Shown here: in pieces, positions 1 through 8,303 of the stretch | How the letters are laid out: every line of letters starts with the position of its first letter | Numbering within the stretch: position 1 is the first letter of the stretch | Assembly (NCBI GenBank): GCA_028820635.1 | Contig: JAPPIG010000097.1 | Location: 1 to 64,000 of the forward strand | Source of the DNA: Candidatus Poribacteria bacterium | GTDB lineage: Bacteria; Poribacteria; WGA-4E; WGA-3G | DNA length: 64,000 bases | Direction: 5' to 3' | Made by a program: the position numbers and the translations under genes | The notes under the pieces: model-generated | What the model was told of the DNA's origin: nothing | What the model saw: the letters and a program-made list of their open reading frames with translations, nothing else | The model's database searches: none

Positions 1-159
1 ACAAACCTTCTCTTAACTTTGCAAAATTGTGGTCTAAATAAGCGTATGCACTACACAATGTATAACATACTTTGATAAGTCCCGTATTAACACCTTATAT
101 ACATATAAAATTGTGTAAATGTTGAATGGATCTGTTGAATATCGCCATTGGAAACTGCC

Positions 160-268
160 TATAGAAATATAAGTATATAGTCGTATAATTCCATAGTTCT
201 ATAATAAGCTAAATTTGTAATTATATAGCTCTATAACATGATAATCTTATAACATTCTAAACATATAG
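160..268. repeat. AT-rich degenerate repeat block, possible partition site (left)
   Basis: Several near-copies of a motif like TATAAnnCtATAG occur here, in both orientations, ending with CTAAACATATAG. The same 12-mer and the same motif recur just upstream of the parA-like gene at 1113-1230. RHH-type partition proteins bind arrays of short repeats, so the two blocks are candidate centromere/operator DNA. This is inference from repeat structure only. Confidence 0.4.
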
Positions 269-283
269 ATTTAAAACTGAAAA

Positions 284-649
284 CTATTTGCTGCTTTTAA
301 CAGATTGCTTTGATTTGTATCGGGGTTTACGTTTTCTGTAATATGGGCGTTGTTTTGAATTTTGTGAACTTTTCTTCTTAGGTTTTCGTTTCGGTGCTGT
401 ATGCACGGCTTCATGACATTTACGACAGAGGGCTGTTAAGTCAGTCAACTTTTCTTTATAGATGCGTTTATATGTTTCATGATGTACTTCTGTTGCGCGT
501 TCTCCGCATTTTCTACAACGATAGCCTGCAGCTTTTAGAATAGCATTTCGTTTCTCTTTCCAAGCATCTGATTGAAGGTATTTCTCATATCGCTTCGCAG
601 CATCTTTACCCCAATACTTTTGTGCCCATCGCATCTGATACCATTTCAT
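284..649 (-). CDS. Small HNH endonuclease with basic C-terminal tail
   Basis: A 121-residue protein. The core shows CRKC, then EVHH, then CRKCHEAVH, which is the zinc-bound HNH/McrA-type beta-beta-alpha-metal nuclease layout: two CxxC pairs hold zinc and the His pair is catalytic. The N-terminus is rich in Trp, Tyr and Lys. The last 35 residues are almost all Lys, Arg, Ser and Tyr and probably bind nucleic acid non-specifically. It is a stand-alone gene on the strand opposite the partition cassette, bracketed by the AT-rich repeat blocks. Free-standing HNH proteins of this size are common in phages and plasmids; whether this one acts as a homing, packaging or defence nuclease cannot be told from sequence. 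Confidence 0.8.
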   Translation of the reverse strand: MKWYQMRWAQKYWGKDAAKRYEKYLQSDAWKEKRNAILKAAGYRCRKCGERATEVHHETYKRIYKEKLTDLTALCRKCHEAVHTAPKRKPKKKSSQNSKQRPYYRKRKPRYKSKQSVKSSK

Positions 650-1112
650 AAGTTATCCTCTAAAATCTATACTTTGAGTGCACGAATTCCCATATATTAC
701 CACATCTTCAATCAAATTTCTATTATGAATATCCTCATTAGTAACTACATTGAAAAAAGAATAACAATAGAAAAGATAGAGAAATGAAGAGTTGGTGTAG
801 CGGAGTTCTACTGCTGAACTAGACACTTGTGCCGTACTACAATCGTTTTTAACGAATTGGGCAAAAGTACAGGCGCGTCGCCTGCTGCGGTATTCAACGT
901 TTATAATACAGTGTAGGTTTATTTCATGGTTGGCAAGATACGAACACATCGGAAAACAACGTTATATGTGTGTATGTAACTGGTCATAGCACTCCGAACC
1001 TCAAGGAAACTGAGGGAATTTATGCTTTGAAGCACTTTCTTCAGTTAGGAACTACCGCATGCACAACAGATGAAGAAAACTTCTCCCCTACTCTAACAGA
1101 TTTGAAACTTCA
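650..1112. other. Intergenic stretch without a convincing gene
   Basis: Short open frames exist on both strands, but none has a ribosome binding site or recognisable protein character. I see no clear promoter or terminator. It probably holds the divergent control region between the HNH gene and parA. Confidence 0.4.
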
Positions 1113-1230
1113 CTATAGACATATACGTATATATTTGTATAATCCTATAGCCATATAGCATTACAATTTTGTAGTGTTATGAATATATATTTGTATAACT
1201 CTATAGAAATATAATATCCTAAACATATAG
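1113..1230. repeat. AT-rich degenerate repeat block upstream of parA (possible parS/operator)
   Basis: It contains repeated GTATAAtcCTATAG / GTATAACTCTATAG units and ends with CTAAACATATAG, a 12-mer shared with the block at 160-268. It lies directly upstream of the ParA/RHH operon, where RHH partition proteins usually both autoregulate and nucleate the partition complex. Confidence 0.45.
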
Positions 1231-1241
1231 GTATATATCTC

Positions 1242-1862
1242 ATGAAAACCATAGCGATTTTAAGCAACAAAGGAGGAGCAGGCAAAACAACACTTGCAAT
1301 TCACCTCGCTGTAGCAGCAGAGCAAGCATCAAAACGCGCTGTGGTATTAGATCTTGACCCGCAAGGGAGTGCAACGACTTGGAGCGAGGCACGCGACGAT
1401 GAAACACCGGCAGTCGTTCCGACACATGCCCGTCACTTGACGCGCGTGCTTGAGGCAGCCGAAGTTAACGGTGCGGACATCGCTATCGTTGATACTGCCC
1501 CTCATAGCGAGGCTACCAGTCTTGCTGCAGCAAGAGCAACGGATTTAGTATTAGTACCGTGTCGTCCCACGTTGTTTGATCTACATGCTATCCGTGAAAC
1601 TTTGGACATCGCTATGTTAGCGAAAAAACCCGCCAAAGTTATATTGAATGCTGTCCCGCCACGCGGTAGTCTTGCTCGACAGGCACGCGATGCAGTCGCA
1701 AGTTATGAAATTGAACCTGCCCCTTACGAACTTGGACATCGCGTTGCCTATGTCCACGCAATAATAAAAGGTATCACAGCGCAAGAATATCAACCCAAAA
1801 GTAAAGCTGCTATTGAGATAAAAAATCTATACAATTGGATAATGACAGAGGTACTAAAATGA
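1242..1862 (+). CDS. parA: ParA-family partition ATPase (short, type Ib)
   Basis: A 206-residue deviant-Walker ATPase. KGGAGKTT at residues 10-17 carries the signature lysine (K10), LDLDPQGS follows at about 36-43, and VDTAPHSE is the Walker B/switch region. There is no N-terminal HTH domain, so it matches the short ParF/delta-type ParAs that partner with a ribbon-helix-helix protein. Such a gene follows at once: its ATG overlaps this stop codon (ATGA), a sign of translational coupling. The likely role is moving replicon copies to daughter cells by nucleoid-bound ATP cycling. No good Shine-Dalgarno precedes the ATG. The AT-rich repeats just upstream are the likely operator/centromere. Confidence 0.9.
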   Translation: MKTIAILSNKGGAGKTTLAIHLAVAAEQASKRAVVLDLDPQGSATTWSEARDDETPAVVPTHARHLTRVLEAAEVNGADIAIVDTAPHSEATSLAAARATDLVLVPCRPTLFDLHAIRETLDIAMLAKKPAKVILNAVPPRGSLARQARDAVASYEIEPAPYELGHRVAYVHAIIKGITAQEYQPKSKAAIEIKNLYNWIMTEVLK

Positions 1863-2077
1863 ATGATATGAATCTCACAGAGACACTCCAAAAAGTACAA
1901 CAAAAAGAAACTCCAACGAAGTCGGAAAAACGACTTATCGGTGGACATTTTGCCCCTGAGGTGCAGCAGCAGGTTCGCATTATCGCTGCATCACAAGACA
2001 CGACAATACAAGCTCTGTTAACTGAGGCACTTAACGACCTATTTGAGAAACAGGGCTATCCGAGAATTGCAGAATAG
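1859..2077 (+). CDS. Ribbon-helix-helix partner of ParA (ParG-like)
   Basis: A 72-residue protein with a polar, probably flexible N-terminus (about 25 residues). It is followed by KRLIGGHFAPEVQQQVRIIA and then QALLTEALNDLFEKQG, the beta strand plus two helices of a ribbon-helix-helix DNA-binding fold. The start ATG overlaps the parA stop codon. Small RHH proteins downstream of short ParA ATPases (ParG, omega, the antitoxin-like RHH family) bind the centromere and stimulate the ATPase through the unstructured N-terminus; this gene has that size, order and layout. A start further upstream inside parA is possible in frame but has no ribosome binding site. Confidence 0.8.
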   Translation: MNDMNLTETLQKVQQKETPTKSEKRLIGGHFAPEVQQQVRIIAASQDTTIQALLTEALNDLFEKQGYPRIAE

Positions 2078-2511
2078 TCATCAATTGTTCGAGAGTTTAT
2101 CAAATGAAAGTTTCCACACCTAAACGGGTAGACTGATTTGGGTTTCCTCTCATATAGAGTGTCTATTTTGAGAAGTGGTTTCTTTTATAGTTTCATTGAT
2201 TTATTAAGGTGACTTAAGGATCTTGTGATTAGACGGGCAATGTGCGATAGTGCCCTCAAATCAACGCATCTAATGCGTCTTGCCTAATTTTTACCGATTT
2301 GATACACTCTATAAATCCAGGTTTGGGTGACGTTCCTGCGAGATAGTAAGTTAATATTGTTCTCTGTCACCCTCCCACTTTATAAAATGGATAAAAGACT
2401 GGGAGGAAATCATATTCTGTTATACTCCTTGTAGTACTATCTACGTGCACATCAGTTTGATAGACTGATACTGGGGATGTAACTTTTATTGCTTTCATAA
2501 GGAGAATGTGG
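2078..2511. other. Intergenic control region before the 2.5-11.7 kb operon
   Basis: No gene is seen. It contains a perfect 6-bp palindrome with 3-nt spacer (ACGCAT at 2264-2269 with ATGCGT at 2273-2278) and an inverted pair CCTCCCA (2371-2377) / TGGGAGG (2400-2406). An ATCAGT...ACTGAT pair also lies near 2451-2469. These are plausible operator or transcript hairpins. A ribosome binding site AAGGAG at 2499-2504 serves the next gene. Confidence 0.4.
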
Positions 2512-3993
2512 GTGAGTTCGTATTATAAAATGTTGGGACGCATTGACGTGGACGCCTTTCTACGAAGCAGAAATGGAATGATCGATTTGAACCTCATTGA
2601 TGCCGGTAGAATACGCCCTATTTCTCAGCAGTATGAGTGGGAAACGGATACATCTGGTGGACACTTGTTGTTACGTCCTATTCGTACCAAGAGTAGTAAC
2701 ACTAAAGATGGAGATGTACTTATTCCACAGTTCATCAACTTGACACCTGAGACTATCGCTTTTATGGGGGCATACGATGGGGACGGTAACAAAACAAATA
2801 AAATTGGTTTTGCCCAAAATAATATACAACTGCAGGACTTTGTTAGTAGAGGACTTCAAGCCTTATTTGGCGATTCTTTCGACTCCCAGGTGACCATATT
2901 AGAAGATGAAAAGTATTTTCAAGGGGATGATATTATTGATAAGATGGACCTTATCAAGCAGGAGTGGATAAATCGAGGGAGACCGGAAGACCACATAACG
3001 GAAAGAGAACTGCAAGAAGAAATTTTACGGCTAAAATACAACGCGCAATATGGTGGAAGTCCGCCTGATGAACCGATAAAGTTCGTAATCAGTTCTAAGA
3101 AGGGAGCACTCGCCCCTGGTGGGAGTGCTTATGAAATTATCCGTGCTCAGCTGAGATCTGAACGCTTTCTTCCATTCCTGCTTGCGATTATAAAAGCGTG
3201 TGTGGACTCGATTATTCAGGATTCCGTCGGGTCGAATGAAATCACATGGTTGGGACCGCCACTCACTTATCACCAACAATACTTTGATCTGAAATCTTAT
3301 GTCGAAAGTGGAAAGTGCTGCTATGTGACAGAGGGTGGAAAGAACAAGCAATATGAGATTTATGCGGAACAAGGTCGCCTCTTTGAACCCTCTCTTGAAC
3401 AGGCTAATTTATTATGGATTCAAAAGCAAAATGGTAGGCGATTTGCAGTACCTGTTGAGTTACCTCTATCTCCAATTCTCTGCTTAATGTTAGGGTATTA
3501 TTTGGCTGAGGGGTCGTCCAGTAAATCTGCGTACTTTACCTTTAGGGAAAAATATGAACAGAGCATTTCACTTGGTTTCAACTCCTCTGAAGAAGATACG
3601 CTTCGTGTTTTTTTTAATGGACTGGACGTTTTGTTTCCAAACAGTCGGGCGGACATTGTAACGGGATGGCTTGTAAAAATCGGAAGTAAATACTTTCCCG
3701 AATCTATCACAGTCGCAGAAAAGTCTGGCATACCTTTGACACGACGCGGTCCAAAGGGGCAGGGTGCAGCGGGAAGTATTGAATTTACAAAAACAGTCCG
3801 GGATTGGGCATTAGACCAATTTCCGCTGATGAAGTTGTGGACTGATAAATTCTTGCATATTGAGTTTACTGGAGCAGGGGTGCCAAGAGTTGACATTCGA
3901 TGTGCAAGTTTCCCAGCTCAATTTCTGGCGGCAGTAATATGCGATTTGCTGTTTTTTTCAGAAGACATTGAGGAGTTCATTCATGACCGATAA
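2512..3993 (+). CDS. LAGLIDADG endonuclease-like protein, first gene of candidate defence operon
   Basis: About 493 residues. Two LAGLIDADG-like motifs are visible. FMGAYDGDGN (about residues 85-93) matches the consensus xxGxxDxDG. LGYYLAEGS (about 327-335) has Glu in the catalytic acidic position and is followed by the strand pattern YFTFREKYE typical of this nuclease fold. The motifs lie about 240 residues apart, wider than in most double-motif homing enzymes, so an extra domain lies between them. No intein splice residues are seen and the gene is free-standing. I chose GTG at 2512 because AAGGAG sits 7 nt upstream; an ATG at 2506 is too close to it. The 3' end overlaps the next gene by 11 nt. 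The methyltransferases downstream suggest a restriction or sensing role. It could also be a catalytically dead DNA-binding relative. Confidence 0.75.
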   Translation: MSSYYKMLGRIDVDAFLRSRNGMIDLNLIDAGRIRPISQQYEWETDTSGGHLLLRPIRTKSSNTKDGDVLIPQFINLTPETIAFMGAYDGDGNKTNKIGFAQNNIQLQDFVSRGLQALFGDSFDSQVTILEDEKYFQGDDIIDKMDLIKQEWINRGRPEDHITERELQEEILRLKYNAQYGGSPPDEPIKFVISSKKGALAPGGSAYEIIRAQLRSERFLPFLLAIIKACVDSIIQDSVGSNEITWLGPPLTYHQQYFDLKSYVESGKCCYVTEGGKNKQYEIYAEQGRLFEPSLEQANLLWIQKQNGRRFAVPVELPLSPILCLMLGYYLAEGSSSKSAYFTFREKYEQSISLGFNSSEEDTLRVFFNGLDVLFPNSRADIVTGWLVKIGSKYFPESITVAEKSGIPLTRRGPKGQGAAGSIEFTKTVRDWALDQFPLMKLWTDKFLHIEFTGAGVPRVDIRCASFPAQFLAAVICDLLFFSEDIEEFIHDR

Positions 3994-5158
3994 AAATAAT
4001 GGAATATTACATCAGAATTCAAGCGATTCGGTTGAAAGAAATGGATTCTGGTGCTTGGGAATCCGACCCTCTGAGATTGACAAAACTTTATCTGCAAACC
4101 CTTGGTGTGAAAACATCATTGCATATTTCAAAAGAAGCATTCAAAATCAAAATCAGTATATTGAGAGAGGTAATCCGGTTTTTGCTGCGGATTTATTTTA
4201 TCAAGTATTAGGAATGTTGTTATCAGTTCCTCACTCAGATATTGAGGAAACGACTGTTTTCAATATTACCGAGTACGTTTTAAATTTACAAGACCGCAAT
4301 GGAAGTTTTGGTTTTTATCCAACGAACCCGCAAACTGAGATTGCTAAAATTCTCAAAAATCGAACACTCCCAACCGATGTTTACGCAACTTTTTATGCAC
4401 TTGGTATCTTGAACATGCTTAACGTTGAGTTGGCTGAGAACCAATTAGATAAGATAATCAATTGGCTTTCTGAATTTCAGGCACCAAGTGGATGGTACTA
4501 TAATTTAGACTGGGCTAATACAGAGGAACATTGCAAACTTCAAAATGAAGTAACTTTGCAAACATTGTGTGCTGCTTCGCTATACAATTTTCTGGATGTA
4601 GAAAAAGACTGGATTCCCATTTTGTCTGCGATTGAAGAAGGTTTGGCGGAACTTCTCTATATGGGTCCTGTGCAACAGTGTTTACAGACGTGGGACATTC
4701 TCACATGTGGTAAGCCGCTAACGGGACAAATGATGAGCACAGTTGAGGATTTCATCTCTGATCACTACGACGTAGAAAATGGAGGCTTCTATGAATACTT
4801 GCGGGAACGGGCAAAGCAACTTGCAGGGTCTGGAGGCACATATACGGCACGATATAAATACGACCAATGCACGCCCCATGTTTGTTCGAGCTACAATGCA
4901 CTTCAAATGTTGAGTTTGCTTCTTCCTTACAGTACCACCTTATGTGATTTTTGGCAGGCAAATCGAATGAATATTTCCGATTTCTTTGCAAATCAGGCAC
5001 CTGCTTCTGATGATGGATTTGGTATAGCCGTGCGAATTGCCCAATACACTGAACCTTTTGGGCCAGCAAGTACACCCCTTGAAACCTTGATGATACTTGC
5101 TTCATCTGCTATGATAGAACATTTAGATGAAATATGGGATCAATCACAGAAATGTTAA
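3983..5158 (+). CDS. Alpha/alpha-toroid protein, prenyltransferase/squalene-cyclase-repeat-like
   Basis: About 391 residues. Helical repeats carry QDRNGSFGFYP, EFQAPSGWYY and DVENGGFYEY, resembling the Q-x-x-x-G-x-(W/F) turns of the prenyltransferase/terpenoid-cyclase alpha/alpha toroid (PF00432-like). Each is followed by helix pairs rich in Ala and Leu, such as ATFYALGILNML and SSYNALQMLSLL. The Asp-rich motifs of terpene cyclases are not evident, and no zinc site of protein prenyltransferases can be assigned with confidence. ATG at 3983 is preferred over TTG at 3968 because GAGGAG lies 7 nt upstream. The gene overlaps the LAGLIDADG-like gene and is followed 29 nt later by a methyltransferase, so it belongs to one operon. 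A lipid-modifying or peptide-binding role in a defence operon would be unusual; function unknown. Confidence 0.6.
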   Translation: MTDKNNGILHQNSSDSVERNGFWCLGIRPSEIDKTLSANPWCENIIAYFKRSIQNQNQYIERGNPVFAADLFYQVLGMLLSVPHSDIEETTVFNITEYVLNLQDRNGSFGFYPTNPQTEIAKILKNRTLPTDVYATFYALGILNMLNVELAENQLDKIINWLSEFQAPSGWYYNLDWANTEEHCKLQNEVTLQTLCAASLYNFLDVEKDWIPILSAIEEGLAELLYMGPVQQCLQTWDILTCGKPLTGQMMSTVEDFISDHYDVENGGFYEYLRERAKQLAGSGGTYTARYKYDQCTPHVCSSYNALQMLSLLLPYSTTLCDFWQANRMNISDFFANQAPASDDGFGIAVRIAQYTEPFGPASTPLETLMILASSAMIEHLDEIWDQSQKC

Positions 5159-5187
5159 GTTGATTTTATTTTAATAGAGAGGGCGTT

Positions 5188-6378
5188 GTGGATTTCAAAG
5201 AAGAATTACTTCGTTTACAAAAGGTTGACTGGGCGTTTGAGGAGAGTGATACGCAATTTTTAACACACAACTATCACCCTTATCCGGCAAGATTTATTCC
5301 ACAAATTCCATCGAAGCTTATTGAATGCTTATCAGAAACAGGTGAATGGGTTTTTGACCCATTCTGTGGAGCTGGAACGACCCTCGTTGAAGCAACTCTT
5401 TTAGGCAGAAACTGTATCGGTAATGACCTAAACCCAATTGGCGCGCTTGTATCTAAAGTAAAATCGAACCTTGTTAATGTTGAAGATAAACCCGCTTTGG
5501 AGAATTTGATTTCGGATACTGAGGGTTATTTGGAACGGACGACTGACACACAGACTCTCATTCCGAATTTATCTGTAATCCCAAAATATAGCCTTCCTGA
5601 TATTCCGAATAGGGAACATTGGTTTACGCCGACTGTGCAAGAGGAGCTCGGCATCCTATTGGCTCGAATCAATATGGTAGTTTCACAATTTTTAGCAGAC
5701 TTTTGCCGAGTGGCTTTTTCTGCTATTCTGGTGGGTGTCAGTAATCAGGGGGGCGAAACATACTACGGGAGAAAAGAGAAAACGATACCTCCGGGGACTG
5801 TTTATAAGCGATTCGTTTCAAAACTTCGTGAAATGTGGACGAGAATGGAAGCATATCGAGTGGATCGACAACCTGTCACATCTCAAGTCATCAACAATGA
5901 TTTGAGAACTCTTGATGACTTTCCACCGGACCTAAGGGTGCAACTTGTTATTACGTCTCCGCCGTATCCAAATGCGTTTGATTATTTCCTTTATCATAGA
6001 CACCGTATGTTTTGGCTCGGATATGATCCAATAGCGATGTCTAAAAAGGAAATTGGATCACATCTTAACTATCAGCGAAAAGGAACGGTAGAACAAAACA
6101 TAGCAGCGTTCAAGGATTCAATGCGTCTCTGTTTTCAAAGGATAAACAACGTTTTAGAAACATACCGCTTCTGTTGCTTTGTGATTGGCGATTCTGTTTT
6201 CAAAAAACAACTTGTGGAAAATGACCAACTCATTATTGAAATCGCAAGGGACTGCGGTTTTAAGTTAGAAGTCAACTTGGAGCGAGATATACACGCCTAT
6301 AGGCGTTCTTTTAGTTCAGCTGCACGAAGGGCTAAGTCTGAACATATCGTCATTTTGCGAAAGGTGGGAGATGTATAA
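5188..6378 (+). CDS. DNA amino-methyltransferase (N4-cytosine/N6-adenine type), first of a pair
   Basis: A 396-residue protein with GTG start. THNYHPYPARFIP (residues 26-38) is the N-terminal motif seen in a class of N4/N6 methyltransferases. SAM-binding motif I is DPFCGAGTT (57-65) followed by acidic NDLNPIG. Catalytic motif IV is TSPPY (256-260) in LVITSPPYPNAFDYF. Motif I precedes IV with about 190 residues between, room for target recognition. It methylates exocyclic amino groups in DNA; base and site cannot be read off. The 3' end overlaps the next methyltransferase by 8 nt, indicating co-translation. Together they may each modify one strand of an asymmetric site. Confidence 0.85.
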   Translation: MDFKEELLRLQKVDWAFEESDTQFLTHNYHPYPARFIPQIPSKLIECLSETGEWVFDPFCGAGTTLVEATLLGRNCIGNDLNPIGALVSKVKSNLVNVEDKPALENLISDTEGYLERTTDTQTLIPNLSVIPKYSLPDIPNREHWFTPTVQEELGILLARINMVVSQFLADFCRVAFSAILVGVSNQGGETYYGRKEKTIPPGTVYKRFVSKLREMWTRMEAYRVDRQPVTSQVINNDLRTLDDFPPDLRVQLVITSPPYPNAFDYFLYHRHRMFWLGYDPIAMSKKEIGSHLNYQRKGTVEQNIAAFKDSMRLCFQRINNVLETYRFCCFVIGDSVFKKQLVENDQLIIEIARDCGFKLEVNLERDIHAYRRSFSSAARRAKSEHIVILRKVGDV

Positions 6379-8047
6379 ATATACGTTCCAATTGCCATCT
6401 TATAAATTGTGGGAATATGAGTTTGAGCTTGCAAAACGAGAAATACGGTCACTTATTTCCCCTGATGTCCAATTAGTATTGACACAAGATGGATTCCAAA
6501 TTGAGCAAGTGCATCCGATTGATATAAATAAACTAAAAAATCTCTGTTTCTGTCATTGTGTGGTCGTTGACAGTGATAATCAAGGTGAGGTAATCAATAC
6601 GCAGCAAGCGATTTCAGAATCATCTGCCAAGATTGCAGACAGAGCAATGGACTTTGCAGAACTCCAGCAGAAGATTGAAACGCTGACGCTAGTTCCGAAC
6701 GGAAGGAAGGTATCGACATACGGTGTCCACGGTTTACACACATACAAGGGGAAGTTTTATCCCCAGTTAGTTAAATCTCTGATTAACTATTCTGGTGTTG
6801 AGTCCGGTTCTGTATTCTTGGACCCGTTTATGGGGTGTGGAACAGCAGTAATTGAAGGTTTTTTAGCCGGTATGGTTGCAATTGGTATTGACATGAATCC
6901 ACTTGCACACTTTATCTCAAAGACAAGACTTTCTTGCTTGAATCTTTCCTCTGAAGATATTGAACGGGGATTTAACACTTTATTGGTAAACCTTGAGAAA
7001 CACCTTCCTGATGGAGATACCACCTCAGTGTTGGATGTTGCCACAGTGACAGACCTAGGGATGCGTCTTTCACTCAAATATGAAATGGAGGATATTGAAT
7101 ACCTTATTTCTTGGTTTCCCTTGCCTGTACTTTATAAACTTTTTCGGATTGTACAAGCAATAGAGTATATCTCTATTCCCGCGATGCGTGATTTCTTTTT
7201 TGTTACCTTAAGCGATATGATGAACCATGTATCACAGCAAAAACCAACTCAATTACGTATCGGACGAAGAACTAAGCCGATAGAAGATGCCCCCGTGTAC
7301 AAAAAGTTTTCCGAATTAGTACATAGAAACACCTTCCGGTTGCGTGCTTTTTTAGGCGGATTTACAAGCGAACAGTTAACTCACGATTTTTCATGTTTCT
7401 TAGGAGATATTCGCCACGTGGAACAAATTCAAAGTCCTTATCTCAAACAGGACAATCGGGTGGATATGATTATTACTTCTCCGCCGTATGCTACTGCACT
7501 CCCGTATATCGACACTGATAGGCTTTCTCTTGCCTTTCTGAACCTCCTCAATAAACGCCAAAAACCCGCAGTTGAGAGGGCTTTGATTGGTTCACGCGAA
7601 ATTCAGACCAGCCTTAAAAATCAACTGGAACAGGAATTTTTTGACAATTACAATCACTGTCCATTGCCTCAAGAGATTAAGGAGACGATTAAACGCATTT
7701 ATGATTTGAATTATGATGCTCAGGTCGGTTTTCGGAGAAAGAACAAGCCGAGTTTACTTTATCGCTATTTCATGGATATGCGGACGGCGATGTTGCAAAT
7801 GCACCGGTTACTGAAAGAGGATGGGGCCTGTCTTATTATTATTGGCGATAATGTGACCACGGCCGGGGACGCAAAATGTCAGATACCAATACCTACGGCG
7901 CGATTCTTGAGACTAATTTCTGAAAGCATTGGTTTCCAGATAGAAGAGGAAATTCCGATCACAGTGTCAAGAGAGAACGTTGCCCATTTCCGTCACGCTA
8001 TTACCAGAAATAAGATTTTAGTATTCAAACGCGGATCAGATGGATAA
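6371..8047 (+). CDS. DNA amino-methyltransferase, second of a pair
   Basis: A 558-residue protein with ATG start overlapping the preceding gene by 8 nt. An N-terminal domain of about 110 residues without recognised motifs precedes GVHGLHTYKGKFYP. SAM motif I DPFMGCGTA lies at 151-159, and motif IV TSPPYATALPYIDTDRLSL begins at 369. The arrangement is like its neighbour, but similarity outside the motifs is slight, so this is not a recent duplication. The long C-terminal part after motif IV includes GSREIQ and IIIGDNVTT, common in this methyltransferase class. It is probably the partner of the upstream enzyme, protecting the other strand or a second site. Confidence 0.85.
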   Translation: MYKYTFQLPSYKLWEYEFELAKREIRSLISPDVQLVLTQDGFQIEQVHPIDINKLKNLCFCHCVVVDSDNQGEVINTQQAISESSAKIADRAMDFAELQQKIETLTLVPNGRKVSTYGVHGLHTYKGKFYPQLVKSLINYSGVESGSVFLDPFMGCGTAVIEGFLAGMVAIGIDMNPLAHFISKTRLSCLNLSSEDIERGFNTLLVNLEKHLPDGDTTSVLDVATVTDLGMRLSLKYEMEDIEYLISWFPLPVLYKLFRIVQAIEYISIPAMRDFFFVTLSDMMNHVSQQKPTQLRIGRRTKPIEDAPVYKKFSELVHRNTFRLRAFLGGFTSEQLTHDFSCFLGDIRHVEQIQSPYLKQDNRVDMIITSPPYATALPYIDTDRLSLAFLNLLNKRQKPAVERALIGSREIQTSLKNQLEQEFFDNYNHCPLPQEIKETIKRIYDLNYDAQVGFRRKNKPSLLYRYFMDMRTAMLQMHRLLKEDGACLIIIGDNVTTAGDAKCQIPIPTARFLRLISESIGFQIEEEIPITVSRENVAHFRHAITRNKILVFKRGSDG

Positions 8048-8069
8048 GTTGTCACCTAAGAATAGGTGA

Positions 8070-8237
8070 CAAGCGCAGACATGTTCTGTGATTCTCCATA
8101 AGCTCAAGCAGCGTGGCGGTTTTCAGATCATCCAGGGTGTTGTCAATGATGGGTATACCGATACTGTCTGGATTTCACAAACGGACTTGCCACATGTAGG
8201 AATTTTAACGGTCTCACCACCAAACTGTTTCAGTTAG
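8070..8237 (+). pseudogene. Short protein-coding remnant
   Basis: An open frame of about 55 codons without a start codon reads like real protein (KLKQRGGFQIIQGVVNDGYT, then DTVWISQTDLPHVGI), ending at a TAG. It begins right after a stop codon and a small inverted repeat, GTCACCT (8051-8057) / AGGTGAC (8064-8070). It looks like the tail of a lost gene between the methyltransferases and the ATPase. Parent family not recognised. Confidence 0.35.
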
Positions 8238-8303
8238 GTCAAACACGTGCACAAGTCTTAGAGTAAAAGCAATTTTTGAGAAAAGAATTCTAATATTAAT
8301 TTC

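Noticed and set aside
653-1158. Open frames of 98 (minus) and 62 (plus) codons between the HNH gene and parA
   Set aside because: No ribosome binding site, unusual composition, no family resemblance; probably chance frames.
2512-3993. LAGLIDADG gene as an intein or intron-encoded homing nuclease
   Set aside because: It has its own start, ribosome binding site and stop, with no splice-junction residues and no interrupted host gene.
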